Assembly (NCBI RefSeq): GCF_041051975.1
Contig: NZ_CP163435.1
Location: forward strand, 2,108,001-2,172,000
Reading direction: 5' to 3'
DNA length: 64,000 nucleotides
Origin: Streptomyces sp. R21
Lineage (GTDB): Bacteria; Actinomycetota; Actinomycetes; Streptomycetales; Streptomycetaceae
The position numbers and the translations under genes were made by a program. The notes beneath the pieces are model-generated. The model searched no databases. It was not told where the DNA came from and saw nothing but the letters and a program-made list of their open reading frames with translations. Of the stretch, positions 18,610 through 26,682 are shown piece after piece. How positions within the stretch are numbered: position 1 is the stretch's first letter; each line of letters opens with the position of its first letter.

Positions 18610-19334
18610 TGTTCCTCTCCGGTGCGGCGGGGCCGGTCGGTGGACAGGTGCTGGCTGCGGCGCGGCCGGTCGGCTCCGAGCTGTTGGCTGCTGTGGGACC
18701 GGTCGGTGGACAGGTGCTGGCCGCTGCCGGGAGGGCCGTGCCGCAGGAGTCCACTCAGCAGGCGATCGGGTATCCGTCGCTGTTCCTGCTGGTGCTGATC
18801 GGGGCACTGGTGCCGGTGGTGCCGACGGGGGCGCTGGTCAGTTCGGCGGCGGTGGTGGCGTTCCATCAGACGGCGCCGCTCGCTCTGCTGTTCGTCTTCG
18901 TGACCGCCTCGCTCGCCGCGTTCCTCGGGGACGTCACCCTGTACTGGCTGGGACGGCGCGGGATGCGCTCCAGGAACGGCTCGCGCTGGCTGGAGACGTT
19001 GCGCGACCGCGCTCCCGAGGACCGGCTCGCCCAGGCGCAGGAGAGGCTGGACGACCACGGCGTGGCCGTCCTCGTCCTGTCCCGGCTCGTCCCGGCCGGC
19101 CGTATCCCGGTGATGCTGGCCTGCCTGATGGCGAGGATGCCGCTGCGCACGTTCGCCCGCGGCGACGTCCCCGCCTGTCTGGCCTGGGCCGTGACCTACC
19201 AGCTCATCGGCATCCTCGGCGGCTCCCTCTTCGAGGAGCCGTGGGAGGGCGTGGTCGCGGCGGTGGCCCTGACCCTGGCGATCAGCGTCGCGCCGAGTCT
19301 GTGGCGCCGGGTGCGCCGGCCGACGACCCGGTAG
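18609..19334 (+). CDS. DedA-family membrane protein
   Basis: A 241-residue DedA/VTT-domain protein, a family implicated in lipid carrier flipping and membrane homeostasis. The conserved block FLGDVTLYWLGRRG and the later SRLVPAGRIPVMLACL (re-entrant loop with conserved Arg and Pro) are clear. ATG 18609 overlaps the preceding stop; GTG 18606 is an alternative. Residues 8-40 are three copies of an 11-residue repeat (see the repeat entry), absent from typical DedA proteins and placed before the first membrane segment. Confidence 0.88.
   Translation: MFLSGAAGPVGGQVLAAARPVGSELLAAVGPVGGQVLAAAGRAVPQESTQQAIGYPSLFLLVLIGALVPVVPTGALVSSAAVVAFHQTAPLALLFVFVTASLAAFLGDVTLYWLGRRGMRSRNGSRWLETLRDRAPEDRLAQAQERLDDHGVAVLVLSRLVPAGRIPVMLACLMARMPLRTFARGDVPACLAWAVTYQLIGILGGSLFEEPWEGVVAAVALTLAISVAPSLWRRVRRPTTR
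18630..18728 (+). repeat. Three 33-base tandem repeats at the DedA N-terminus
   Basis: Units at 18630-18662, 18663-18695 and 18696-18728 encode GPVGGQVLAAA, RPVGSELLAAV and GPVGGQVLAAA. Units one and three share 22 identical bases at a 66-base offset. The frame is kept, suggesting slippage or unequal exchange. Confidence 0.85.
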
Positions 19335-19348
19335 GACCCGCCGGGTCC
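19334..19348. terminator. Possible convergent terminator
   Basis: GGACC-CGCCG-GGTCC hairpin in the 31-base gap between the convergent DedA and metallo-hydrolase genes; a second GGTCC/GGACC pairing is possible just downstream. Short stem, so only a weak call. Confidence 0.35.
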
Positions 19349-19365
19349 CGCAGGACCGCCGCGCC

Positions 19366-20568
19366 TCACGCCAGTACCCGCGACGCCCCGACCGGCAGGT
19401 CCCACAGGTCCTCCCGGGCGAGCCCCGCCTTCTGCCAGGCCGCCCGCACCCGGGTCAGCGGTTCCAGCACCGGTTCGGCGGAGAGCACGAACGTGCCCCA
19501 GTGCATGGGCGCCATACGGTGGGCGCCGAGGTCCTGGGCGGCGCGCACCGCCTCCTCCGGGTCGCAGTGCACGTCGCTGAGCCACCAGCGCGGGTCGTAC
19601 GCGCCGATCGGCAGCAGCGCCAGGTCGATCCCGGGGTACCGGCGGCCGATGCGCGAGAACCAGTGGCCGTACCCCGTGTCGCCCGCGAAGTAGACCCGCT
19701 GCCCGTCGCGCGCTGTCAGCACCCAGCCGCCCCACAGCGTGCGGCAGGTGTCGAGCAGGCCCCGCTTGGACCAGTGGTGCGCGGGGACGAAGTCGAAGCG
19801 CACGCCGCCCAGTTCGACCCCTTCCCACCAGTCCAGCTCGGTGATGCGGGTGAACCGGCGGCGCCGGAACCAGCGCGCGAGCCCGGCCGGCACGAACACC
19901 GGGGTGTCGCGCGGGAGTCGGCGCAGGGTGGGCGCGTCCAGGTGGTCGTAGTGGTTGTGGCTGATGACGACCGCGTCGACGCGCGGCAGCGCGCTCCAGG
20001 CCACTCCTACGGGGGTGATCCGGGCCGGGGTGCCGAGGATCCGGCGCGACCACACCGGGTCGGTGAGGACGGTGAGCCCGCCGATGCGGACCACCCAGCT
20101 CGCGTGTCCCGCCCAGGAGACGGCGACCGTGCGCGCGTCCACCCGTGGCAGCGGCCCCGGTTCGAAGGGCAGCCGCGGGATGTCGGCGAGCCCCTCGGGC
20201 CCTGGCCGCACCGCGCCCTCCCGGGCGAACCGGGCGAAGGCCTTGAGCCCCGGCAGCGGCGCGGTGAGCCGTGAGGCGAACGACCGCGGCCACAGCCGGG
20301 GCGCACCGGGCGGCCGGAGCTCGGCCGGCTCGGTGACAGGAGCGAGGGGGTCGAGAGGCTCAAGTGGTTCGAGGGGATCGAGGGGTTCAAGAGGCCCGAG
20401 GGGGGCGAAGGCGGGCAGACGGCCGGCCTGGGGCCGGGGCTCCGCCTGCACCGAGGAGGACGCCGAATCGTCGGCGTCCTCCTCGGCCCTGGTCGTCGTC
20501 GAGGTCGTGTTCCTGCTCGTGCCCTTGCCCGTGCTCGTGGTCTTGGTCGACTCGGACTGCTGCGTCAT
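19366..20568 (-). CDS. MBL-fold metallo-hydrolase (NAPE-PLD-like) with low-complexity N-terminus
   Basis: A roughly 400-residue protein. The catalytic part carries VSWAGHASWVVRIGG, the metal motif SHNHYDHLD, VPAHHWSKRG, FAGDTGYGHWF and APMHWGTF, which is the NAPE-phospholipase-D/RomA-like branch of the metallo-beta-lactamase fold. The first 90 residues are Ser/Thr-rich and then a PLEPLDPL-type repeat, likely disordered. I chose ATG 20568 (GGGAG nine bases upstream); ATG 20583, overlapping the stop of the upstream gene as TGATG, is equally possible. It follows the aminotransferase-like gene, so the two are co-transcribed. Confidence 0.85.
   Translation of the reverse strand: MTQQSESTKTTSTGKGTSRNTTSTTTRAEEDADDSASSSVQAEPRPQAGRLPAFAPLGPLEPLDPLEPLEPLDPLAPVTEPAELRPPGAPRLWPRSFASRLTAPLPGLKAFARFAREGAVRPGPEGLADIPRLPFEPGPLPRVDARTVAVSWAGHASWVVRIGGLTVLTDPVWSRRILGTPARITPVGVAWSALPRVDAVVISHNHYDHLDAPTLRRLPRDTPVFVPAGLARWFRRRRFTRITELDWWEGVELGGVRFDFVPAHHWSKRGLLDTCRTLWGGWVLTARDGQRVYFAGDTGYGHWFSRIGRRYPGIDLALLPIGAYDPRWWLSDVHCDPEEAVRAAQDLGAHRMAPMHWGTFVLSAEPVLEPLTRVRAAWQKAGLAREDLWDLPVGASRVLA
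20343..20402 (-). repeat. Low-complexity repeat encoding PLEPLDPL units
   Basis: Imperfect 9-base periodic sequence (GAGGGGxTCxAGxGG types) encodes alternating L-E-P and L-D-P triplets in the disordered N-terminus of the metallo-hydrolase. Confidence 0.7.
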
Positions 20569-20582
20569 CGAGGAGGCTCCCA

Positions 20583-21812
20583 TCACCGAGCGTCGTCGCG
20601 GAGATCGTCGAAGACCGATCCCAGGAGGTTCAACGCGCGTTGCGCATGTGGCAGTTCCAGCGGTGCGGGTGAATCGAGACATTCGGCCCGCTCCCCGGCC
20701 GTGGCGCCGAGCAGCGGGCGGGTGGACAGGCGTACCCGGAGCGCTTCGAGGTCGTCTCCGAAGCGGTGGCCGCCGGGCGCGGGCATGCCCAGACGGGCGG
20801 TGAGGAACTCCTCCAGCTCCTGTGCGTCACCGACGCCGTGCGCGACGAGCGCCGGGCGCAGCGGCCCGAGGTCCACGTACAGGTGCCGCCCGGCCTGCGG
20901 GGGCCGGGCGACGGCGCCCGCCGCGACGACCGCGTGGTGCGCGGCGACGGCCACGCGCGCGTGCAGGCCCACGGCGGCCGCGAGCCGCTCGGTGACCGTG
21001 TCGGGCTCGCCGAGGGCGTACGCCGCGGCCGCGGCGACGGGTTCGGCGACCCGGGCGCCGAGCACGGTGAGGACGTCCAGGACGCGGGCGCGCAGCCGGG
21101 TGCCGTCCGCGGTGTCGGGGAAGCGGGCGATAGCGGCGGGCCAGCCGGCCGGCAGGAAGGGGCCGGAGAGGTCGGTGACGACGGTGACCCGGTCGGGGAG
21201 CATCTCGGCGGGGCTGAGCAGCACGGTGTCGTGCGGCCGGTGCAGGGTGTCGCGCCAGGTCTCGTCGCTGACCACGTGCAGTCCCTCGGCCGCGGCGGCC
21301 TCCACGCTCGCGTGGACCACCTCGGGCGGCGCCACCGTGGCGGTGGGGTCGTCGGCGACGGAGAGCACGAGCAGCCGCGGGTCACCGCCCTCGGCGCGGA
21401 CCCGGCGGAGGGTCTCCAGGAGGGCGTACGGATCCGGGACGCCGCCGGACTCCGCGGGCGTCCCCACGTGGTACACGGATCTTCCCAACAGGCGTGCCTG
21501 GGGCGCCCACCACGCCGCGCACGGGCGCGGCAGCAGGACGTCGCCGCCGAGGGCGCCGGTCAGGGCGAGGAGCAGCGCGGGCGCGCCGGGTGCGGCGGCC
21601 ACGCGGTCGGGTCCGGCGGCCAGGCCGCGCCGGGCCCAGTAGCCGCAGGCGGCGTCCAGGAGTGCGGGGCCGCCGCCGGTGGGCGCGGTGTCGGCGCGGT
21701 CCGCGGAGGCGGCGAGCACTGCGGCGAGGTCGGGCAGGACGGGCAGGCCCTGGTCGGGAAAGGGCGGGCCGTAGCGGACCGGACCGTGTCCCTGGGTGTC
21801 CGTCGTCCGCAT
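20583..21812 (-). CDS. Aminotransferase class I/II-fold protein lacking the PLP lysine
   Basis: A 409-residue protein with the fold-type I aminotransferase layout: PLLxAxxGYWARRGL-like start, then AAPGAPALLLAL, then VSDETWRDTLH at 181-191, then ARFPDTADG. At the place where these enzymes carry the Schiff-base lysine (LSKxxxxGGWRIG) this protein has LSGPFLPAGWPAA, residues 215-227, with Gly217 where Lys should be. The NPTG substrate/cofactor motif is also altered to DDPTAT. It is therefore unlikely to be a normal transaminase. ATG 21812 has GGAGG five bases upstream. Coupled to the metallo-hydrolase downstream. Confidence 0.8.
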   Translation of the reverse strand: MRTTDTQGHGPVRYGPPFPDQGLPVLPDLAAVLAASADRADTAPTGGGPALLDAACGYWARRGLAAGPDRVAAAPGAPALLLALTGALGGDVLLPRPCAAWWAPQARLLGRSVYHVGTPAESGGVPDPYALLETLRRVRAEGGDPRLLVLSVADDPTATVAPPEVVHASVEAAAAEGLHVVSDETWRDTLHRPHDTVLLSPAEMLPDRVTVVTDLSGPFLPAGWPAAIARFPDTADGTRLRARVLDVLTVLGARVAEPVAAAAAYALGEPDTVTERLAAAVGLHARVAVAAHHAVVAAGAVARPPQAGRHLYVDLGPLRPALVAHGVGDAQELEEFLTARLGMPAPGGHRFGDDLEALRVRLSTRPLLGATAGERAECLDSPAPLELPHAQRALNLLGSVFDDLRDDAR

Positions 21813-21985
21813 CCCTGCCTCCGCGCGGTCCGTGGTGCCGTGCCCTGTCATCCGTGTTCGGCAGTGTGGTCGTTGTCGGTGGTGTCTTCCTTGTGGTGCC
21901 CTGTCGTCGGGTGTGCCCTCGGGCTTCGAGTATCCCGAGGAACGCCGCGTCATGGGCGTCCGGTCGGGTTGCACGGGTCACACGG

Positions 21986-22762
21986 TCAGCCGTCGGCCGA
22001 GGAACCCCTGCGCCGCACCCGGTACACGGCGGCGCCGCACGCGCCCGCCACCAGCACACTTCCGCTGATGAGCGCCGGGAGCGACGGTGTGAAGGAGCCT
22101 CCCCCACCGGCGCGTACACCGCGCTGGACGCCGACGGGGGGCTCCACCGAGGCGCGAGCCGGGCCGGAGCCGCGGTCGATCGTGTAGGGAGCGGTCCACT
22201 GCTTCGGCTGCCCGCCGGGCGCCACGGGACAGGCACCGTCGACACCCCACTCGGCGTCGGACCCGACGGCATCGGGCCCCACCGCATCCGGGCCTACCGT
22301 GTCCGGGCCCACCGCATCGGGACCCACCGCGTCCGGCCCGACGGCATCCGATCCCACCGCGTCCGGGACCGTATCGGGTCCCACCGCGTCCGGCCCGACG
22401 GCATCCGGCCCCACCGCATCGGGTCCCGTGTCGTCCGGGCTGCCGCCCGCCCCTGCCTCCCCGCCGCCGGGCGGGATGCGCGCCGTACCGCTGTACGAGG
22501 TACCCGCCGCGGTGCCGTCCTCGCCCGCGACCCTGGTCAGCCGGACCTTGCCGTCCTCGAAGCCCTTCGAGGTGGCGTCGATGAAGTCGGGCGGGGCACC
22601 GCCGGTCGCGTCGCAGGAGACGGAGACCGTGACGGTGCCGCCGGGCGCGACGGTGCTGGGGCTGACCTCCGCGGCCGGATCCGCGGACGCGGCCGGGGCG
22701 GTGACGCCGAGGACGGCACCGGCCAGGGCGGTGGCGGACAGGACACGGGCGGTACGGCGCAT
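21986..22762 (-). CDS. Secreted, membrane-anchored protein with GPDAV repeats
   Basis: A 258-residue protein. Residues 1-27 are a Sec signal peptide (MRRTARVLSATALAGAVLG, cleavage near ASA-DP). A small domain with one cysteine pair-like layout (SVSCDATGG ... GACPVAPGG) follows, interrupted by twelve pentapeptide repeats. The C-terminus has one membrane segment (ALISGSVLVAGACGAAVY) followed by RVRRR, an anchor like that of sortase or tail-anchored surface proteins, but no clear LPxTG is present. The start ATG 22762 has AAGGAG upstream. Function unknown; the repeat probably acts as a wall-spanning stalk. Confidence 0.75.
   Translation of the reverse strand: MRRTARVLSATALAGAVLGVTAPAASADPAAEVSPSTVAPGGTVTVSVSCDATGGAPPDFIDATSKGFEDGKVRLTRVAGEDGTAAGTSYSGTARIPPGGGEAGAGGSPDDTGPDAVGPDAVGPDAVGPDTVPDAVGSDAVGPDAVGPDAVGPDTVGPDAVGPDAVGSDAEWGVDGACPVAPGGQPKQWTAPYTIDRGSGPARASVEPPVGVQRGVRAGGGGSFTPSLPALISGSVLVAGACGAAVYRVRRRGSSADG
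22250..22426 (-). repeat. 15-base periodic repeat encoding GPDAV pentapeptides
   Basis: Twelve units: mostly GPDAV, with two GPDTV, two GSDA and one shortened PDAV that has lost the glycine codon. The overall length stays a multiple of three. Unit-to-unit identity is high enough that slippage is likely. Confidence 0.9.
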
Positions 22763-22946
22763 GGGCTGGGCTCCTTAGGCCGGGCGCTGCCAAGGGGCAC
22801 GGCACTCGCGCCCCGGGGGCCCTGGCGGGAAGCCTTCGGACACCCCCGACCATCACAGCCCGCCCCAGTCCGCGGCGCGCGCGGCCGGGCCCCATTCGCG
22901 GGACACAGACGCCCGAGCGGGTGACATCGCCCGGGGGTCGGCCGGG

Positions 22947-23669
22947 TCAGTTGTGCAGGGAGACCAGTTCCTGCTCCAGGCCGCGGCCCCGCCGCTGCAC
23001 CACGACGGAGGCGACGTCGGAGAGTTTGCGGTTGGTGCCCTGCGAGATCCGGCGCAGGACACCGAAGGCGGTGTCCGCGTCGCAGCCGAGGACGTGCATG
23101 ACGATGCCGCACGCCTGGTCGACGACGGGCCGTGAGCGCAGCGCGGCCTCCATCTGGTCCAGCTCGACGAGCGCGGCGCGGTAGGAGCGGTCGCGGACCA
23201 GGCAGGTCGCGGCGAGGTCGCCCAGCGCGCGGGCCGGGCCGTGCGGGGCGTCCTCCAGGGCGCCGGGCCGGAAGCTGTACAGGCTGAGGGTCACGGTGAG
23301 GCCGGAGCGCCGGAAGGGAATCGTGACGCTGGAGCGCACACCCGAGTCGAGGGCGACGGCGCGGTAGTCGGGCCAGCGGTCGTCCCGCAGCAGGTCCGTC
23401 GCGTCGACGGGCTCGCCGCGTTCCAGTGCGGCGGGGATCGGTCCGTCGCCGGAGCGGAGCTGGACCGAGACGAGTCCGGCGAGATCGGGGTGGGTCACCG
23501 CGGCGGGCCGGTCCTCGGCGCGCTCGCTGCCCGCGACCATGCTGCTGGCGCCGCAGCAGTCGACGGTGCAGCGGACGGCCTGTCGGGCGAGTTCCGAGAG
23601 CCTCCTGACCGGAAGTGAAGATTCCGGTGATTCCGTTCCCACATAGCCGAGTTGTCCGGTGTCCGGCAT
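22947..23669 (-). CDS. GAF and ANTAR domain transcription antiterminator
   Basis: A 240-residue regulator. The N-terminal half is a GAF sensor (LVSVQLRSGDGP ... SSVTIPFRRSGLTVTLSLYS). The C-terminal segment from about 175 (LRSRPVVDQACGIVMHVLGCDADTAF and on) is an ANTAR domain, which binds paired RNA hairpins and prevents termination. ATG 23669 has GGAGG eight bases upstream. It is divergent from the PAS-GAF gene at 23782, sharing a 112-base intergenic region. Such proteins often control stress responses in actinobacteria; the RNA target is not visible here. Confidence 0.9.
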   Translation of the reverse strand: MPDTGQLGYVGTESPESSLPVRRLSELARQAVRCTVDCCGASSMVAGSERAEDRPAAVTHPDLAGLVSVQLRSGDGPIPAALERGEPVDATDLLRDDRWPDYRAVALDSGVRSSVTIPFRRSGLTVTLSLYSFRPGALEDAPHGPARALGDLAATCLVRDRSYRAALVELDQMEAALRSRPVVDQACGIVMHVLGCDADTAFGVLRRISQGTNRKLSDVASVVVQRRGRGLEQELVSLHN

Positions 23670-23781
23670 GGTTCACCCCTCCTCTGCGGTTCGCCTTCCC
23701 GCTCACCTGCGCGGAAAACGGCTTCGACGAGATCCGCCTCCGGCCACCCGCGGAACGCCCTGCTCGGGATACGTTCCTCGC

Positions 23782-24906
23782 ATGGCGCAGACCGATGAAT
23801 TCGGTGAAGAACTCGCGGACTTCGTGCGCCGTGTGGCAGAGCTCAAAGCCGCACGGTCCGTACCGGCCGAGGATCTCCCGACCGTGCTCGACGCGGCGAT
23901 CTTCGAACTCGACCATGTGGCGGACCAGTTGTGGCCGTGGTACGAGCGGCTCTCCTCGGGCGGGTCCCCGGGCGGCGGCTCCCCGGACCGCCAGGAGCAG
24001 CAACTGTTGAAGGCGCTCTTCCAACGGCTGCCGGTGCCGGTGGCGCTGGTGGACCGCGAGACGGTGGTGCGCAGGCTGAACTTCGCGGCGACCTCGTTCA
24101 CCGGAGTCCGCGCCGGTTATGCGACGGGCCGCCCGCTGACCGGGTTCCTCGCGCACGCCGACCGGGCCGCGTTCCGTTCCCAGGCCGCGGCGGTGGCGCG
24201 CGGGGAGGGCGACCGCAGCCTCACGGTGCACCTCCAGCAGCGGCCCTCCGTGCCGGTCGGGGCCACGCTCGCCGCGCTGCGGCCCAGCGGCGAACTGCGC
24301 AACGCCGTCGTCGTAGTACTGACGCCGTCGGACAACCGGGTGCCGTCCGGCGACAGCGGAACCGGCCCGATCCCGAGCCTCACCGAGACGACGCGGCACA
24401 CCACGCTGATGGATCTGGTGGACGCGATGACCAGCGCGCTGCTGAGCGGCCCCGCACGGGACCGGGCCGCGGTGCTGGAGCGGGCGTCCGGGGTGCTGTG
24501 CGAACGGTTCGCGGACTGGGTCGTGGCGGACTCGGGGGCGCTGCCGCTGACCCGTACGAGAGTCCTCGGCCCGCCCGACTCCGCCGAGGCGGCACGGGAC
24601 CTGGCCGCGCAGGCCCCCGCCGCGTGCCCCCTCGTCGTGGAGGCGGCACGCGGCGGGGCCACGGCGCTTCAGGTGCGCCCCGAGGACCCGGAGGCCTTCG
24701 GCCGTGACGCCTCGGGCGCCCCGGTCCTCGTACGCGCGAATGTGACGTCCCTGCTCTGTGTGCCGCTGGCCGTCCCGTCGGGCCCCGTCCGGGGGGTGCT
24801 CACGCTGTTCCGGAGCGGGGCCCGGCTGGCGTTCTCGATGGCCGAGGCGCAGGCGATGGACATGATGTCCCGTCATATCGCGCTGGCGATGGCGCGAGCG
24901 GAGTGA
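23782..24906 (+). CDS. PAS-GAF sensor protein without output domain
   Basis: A 374-residue soluble sensor: an N-terminal helical part, a PAS domain from about 70 (LFQRLPVPVALVDRETVVRRLN), and a GAF domain from about 215 to the end (LLSGPARDRAAVLERASGVL ... LLCVPLAVPSGPVRGVLTLF). In Streptomyces such PAS-GAF modules usually sit in front of a SpoIIE-type phosphatase; here there is none, so it may act through a partner. The chosen ATG 23782 has only a weak ribosome site. The neighbouring sigma factor gene (minus strand) is a plausible pathway partner, as an inference. Confidence 0.82.
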   Translation: MAQTDEFGEELADFVRRVAELKAARSVPAEDLPTVLDAAIFELDHVADQLWPWYERLSSGGSPGGGSPDRQEQQLLKALFQRLPVPVALVDRETVVRRLNFAATSFTGVRAGYATGRPLTGFLAHADRAAFRSQAAAVARGEGDRSLTVHLQQRPSVPVGATLAALRPSGELRNAVVVVLTPSDNRVPSGDSGTGPIPSLTETTRHTTLMDLVDAMTSALLSGPARDRAAVLERASGVLCERFADWVVADSGALPLTRTRVLGPPDSAEAARDLAAQAPAACPLVVEAARGGATALQVRPEDPEAFGRDASGAPVLVRANVTSLLCVPLAVPSGPVRGVLTLFRSGARLAFSMAEAQAMDMMSRHIALAMARAE

Positions 24907-24918
24907 GGCGCGAGGCCT

Positions 24919-24941
24919 GTCCGGCGGCACACGCCGCGGAC
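24919..24941. terminator. Probable convergent terminator
   Basis: Imperfect hairpin GTCCGGCGG-CACAC-GCCGCGGAC between the PAS-GAF gene and the sigma factor gene. Confidence 0.5.
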
Positions 24942-24948
24942 TTGGGCC

Positions 24949-25740
24949 CTATGCCGCGTCCTGCATGACCTGCTCGCGCAGCCGGTTGCAGCAGCGGCTG
25001 ATCAGGCGTGAGACGTGCATCTGGGAGATGCCGAGCTCTTCGGCGATGCTGCTTTGGGTCATGTCGCCGAAGAACCGCATGTAGAGGATGGCGCGTTCGC
25101 GTTCGGGCAGGGCGCGCAGCCTCGGCTTGACGGCCTCGCGGTCGACGACGGTGTCGAGGGCCGGGTCGGGCGAGCCGAGCGCGTCGCTGAGCGAGTACCC
25201 GTCCTCGCTGCCCGGCAGCTCGGCGTCCAGGGACAGCGCGGTGTAGCTTTCCAGGGCCTCCAGGCCCACCAGTACGTCCTCCTCGCTCATGTTGGCGTGC
25301 TTGGCGATCTCGGCGACGGTGGGCCTGCGGCCGGACACGGTCTGCGCGAGGTCCTGGGAGGCGAACCGTACGCGGTTGCGCAGGTCCTGGACCCGGCGCG
25401 GTACGTGCAGGGTCCACATGTGGTCGCGGAAGTGGCGTTTGATCTCACCGGTGACGGTCGGGACGGCGTAGCTCTCGAAGGCGTTCCCGAGCTCGGGGTC
25501 GTACCGGTCCACGGCCTTGACCAGGCCCAGCGCGGCGACCTGGCGCAGGTCGTCGAGGCTCTCGCCGCGGCTGCGGAAGCGGCCGGCGAGCCGTTCGGCC
25601 ATGGGCAGCCAGGCCTCGACGATCTCCTCGCGGAGCGTGTCGCGCTGCTGCCCAGGGGGCAGCTTGGCGAGCTTGCGGAACGCCTCAGCCGTATCGGGGG
25701 CGTCGTCGTGCGGATGGTGCTTCGCGGTTGCAGTGCGCAT
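24949..25740 (-). CDS. RNA polymerase sigma factor, SigB/SigF/SigG family
   Basis: A 263-residue group 3 sigma factor. Region 2 is recognised by DDLRQVAALGLVKAVDRYDPELG and FESYAVPTVTGEIKRHFRD, region 3 by GRRPTVAEIAKHANMSEEDV, and region 4 by MTQSSIAEELGISQMHVSRLISR. These factors drive stress and differentiation genes in Streptomyces and are normally held by an anti-sigma factor; none is next to it. I chose ATG 25740; a TTG at 25752 is possible but its ribosome site would be adjacent to the codon. The neighbourhood of GAF-ANTAR, PAS-GAF and CBS proteins fits a stress-response module. Confidence 0.92.
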   Translation of the reverse strand: MRTATAKHHPHDDAPDTAEAFRKLAKLPPGQQRDTLREEIVEAWLPMAERLAGRFRSRGESLDDLRQVAALGLVKAVDRYDPELGNAFESYAVPTVTGEIKRHFRDHMWTLHVPRRVQDLRNRVRFASQDLAQTVSGRRPTVAEIAKHANMSEEDVLVGLEALESYTALSLDAELPGSEDGYSLSDALGSPDPALDTVVDREAVKPRLRALPERERAILYMRFFGDMTQSSIAEELGISQMHVSRLISRCCNRLREQVMQDAA

Positions 25741-25923
25741 GATGCGTCGCAACTCCCTTATCGGTGCCTTGAGTTGGGACAGTCACCGTGGGAGCACGCG
25801 GATGCACAGGACGAGCACACCCGCGGCGGCAGTCAGCCGTTCCCACGGACGTGCCTCCTGTCCGAAGCACTGACACTCGCCTGCCCCGGTCCTCCCGGGG
25901 TAAACACGGGGCAAGTTTTCCCG

Positions 25924-26089
25924 GTGGCACCGAACCGCTCTCCCGCTTCCCTGGAGACGGTGCGCCTCGAACTGGCGCGGCTGCTGGGTCGAGGCCCTGG
26001 AGCGGCTGCCGCGCCAGGCGCGCTACGCCACGGTGCAGGAACTGGCCGAAGCGGTCGTCGGCACCGGAGAACCCGACGACAACGCATAG
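25924..26089 (+). pseudogene. Small frameshifted gene of unknown function
   Basis: From GTG 25924 one frame reads MAPNRSPASLETVRLELARLL; after an extra G in the GGG at 25986-25988 the next frame reads VEALERLPRQARYATVQELA and runs to TAG 26087. Joined, they form an amphipathic protein of about 54 residues that looks like a single small actinobacterial protein. I do not recognise the family. It lies in the 435-base gap between the sigma factor gene and the CBS gene; the rest of that gap shows no gene. Confidence 0.45.
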
Positions 26090-26175
26090 CACCGGGGCTC
26101 AGGGGTACTGCGGCGGACACCACCCTGATGCGCCCCTACCCCCACCACCGGGGAACGCAGGAAAGGCCCACAGCC

Positions 26176-26616
26176 ATGGCTGATTTCGTAAGGGAAGTCA
26201 TGACGCCAGGCGTCGCCGCGGTACGACCGGACGCCTCGCTCGTCGAAGCCGCACAGCTGATGCGCGCCCAGGACATCGGCGACGTCCTGGTCACCAGTGA
26301 CCACCAGGTCATCGGGGTGCTCACCGACCGTGACATCACGCTGCGGGCCGTCGCCGACGGCGTCGACCCGCTGACCGTGAGCGCCCAGGCCGTGTGCACC
26401 CCCGACCCGGTGGTGGTCGGCCCGGACGACGCGGTGACCGCCGCGATCACGCTGATGCGCGACCACGCGGTACGCCGGCTGCCGGTCGTCGAGGACGGGC
26501 ACGCCGTGGGCATGGTCAGCCTCGGCGACCTGGCACGCGCACAGGACCCGGCCTCGGCGCTCGCCGACGTCAGCCGCGCAGAACCGGACGGCTGGCCAGG
26601 GGCCGCTCCCGCATGA
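26176..26616 (+). CDS. Tandem CBS-domain protein
   Basis: A 146-residue protein composed of two CBS domains (VREVMTPGVAAVRPDASLVEAA and VCTPDPVVVGPDDAVTAAI). CBS pairs bind adenosyl nucleotides and act as energy sensors. AGGAAAGG precedes ATG 26176. Such single-module CBS proteins are typical of stress regulons in mycobacteria and Streptomyces. No partner is fused to it. Confidence 0.9.
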   Translation: MADFVREVMTPGVAAVRPDASLVEAAQLMRAQDIGDVLVTSDHQVIGVLTDRDITLRAVADGVDPLTVSAQAVCTPDPVVVGPDDAVTAAITLMRDHAVRRLPVVEDGHAVGMVSLGDLARAQDPASALADVSRAEPDGWPGAAPA

Positions 26617-26641
26617 GGACGGCATCCTCGAGTCACTGCTG

Positions 26642-26680
26642 CCCGGCGGCGCGGACCGGTAGGTTGCGCGGACCGCCGGG
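26642..26680. terminator. Convergent terminator
   Basis: CCCGGCGG paired with CCGCCGGG, followed by TTT on the plus strand, between the CBS gene and the TIGR03086-type gene. Confidence 0.6.
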
Positions 26681-26682
26681 TT

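Noticed and set aside
22250..22426. CRISPR-like periodic repeat
   Set aside because: Units are 15 bases with no spacers and encode an in-frame pentapeptide, so it is a protein repeat.
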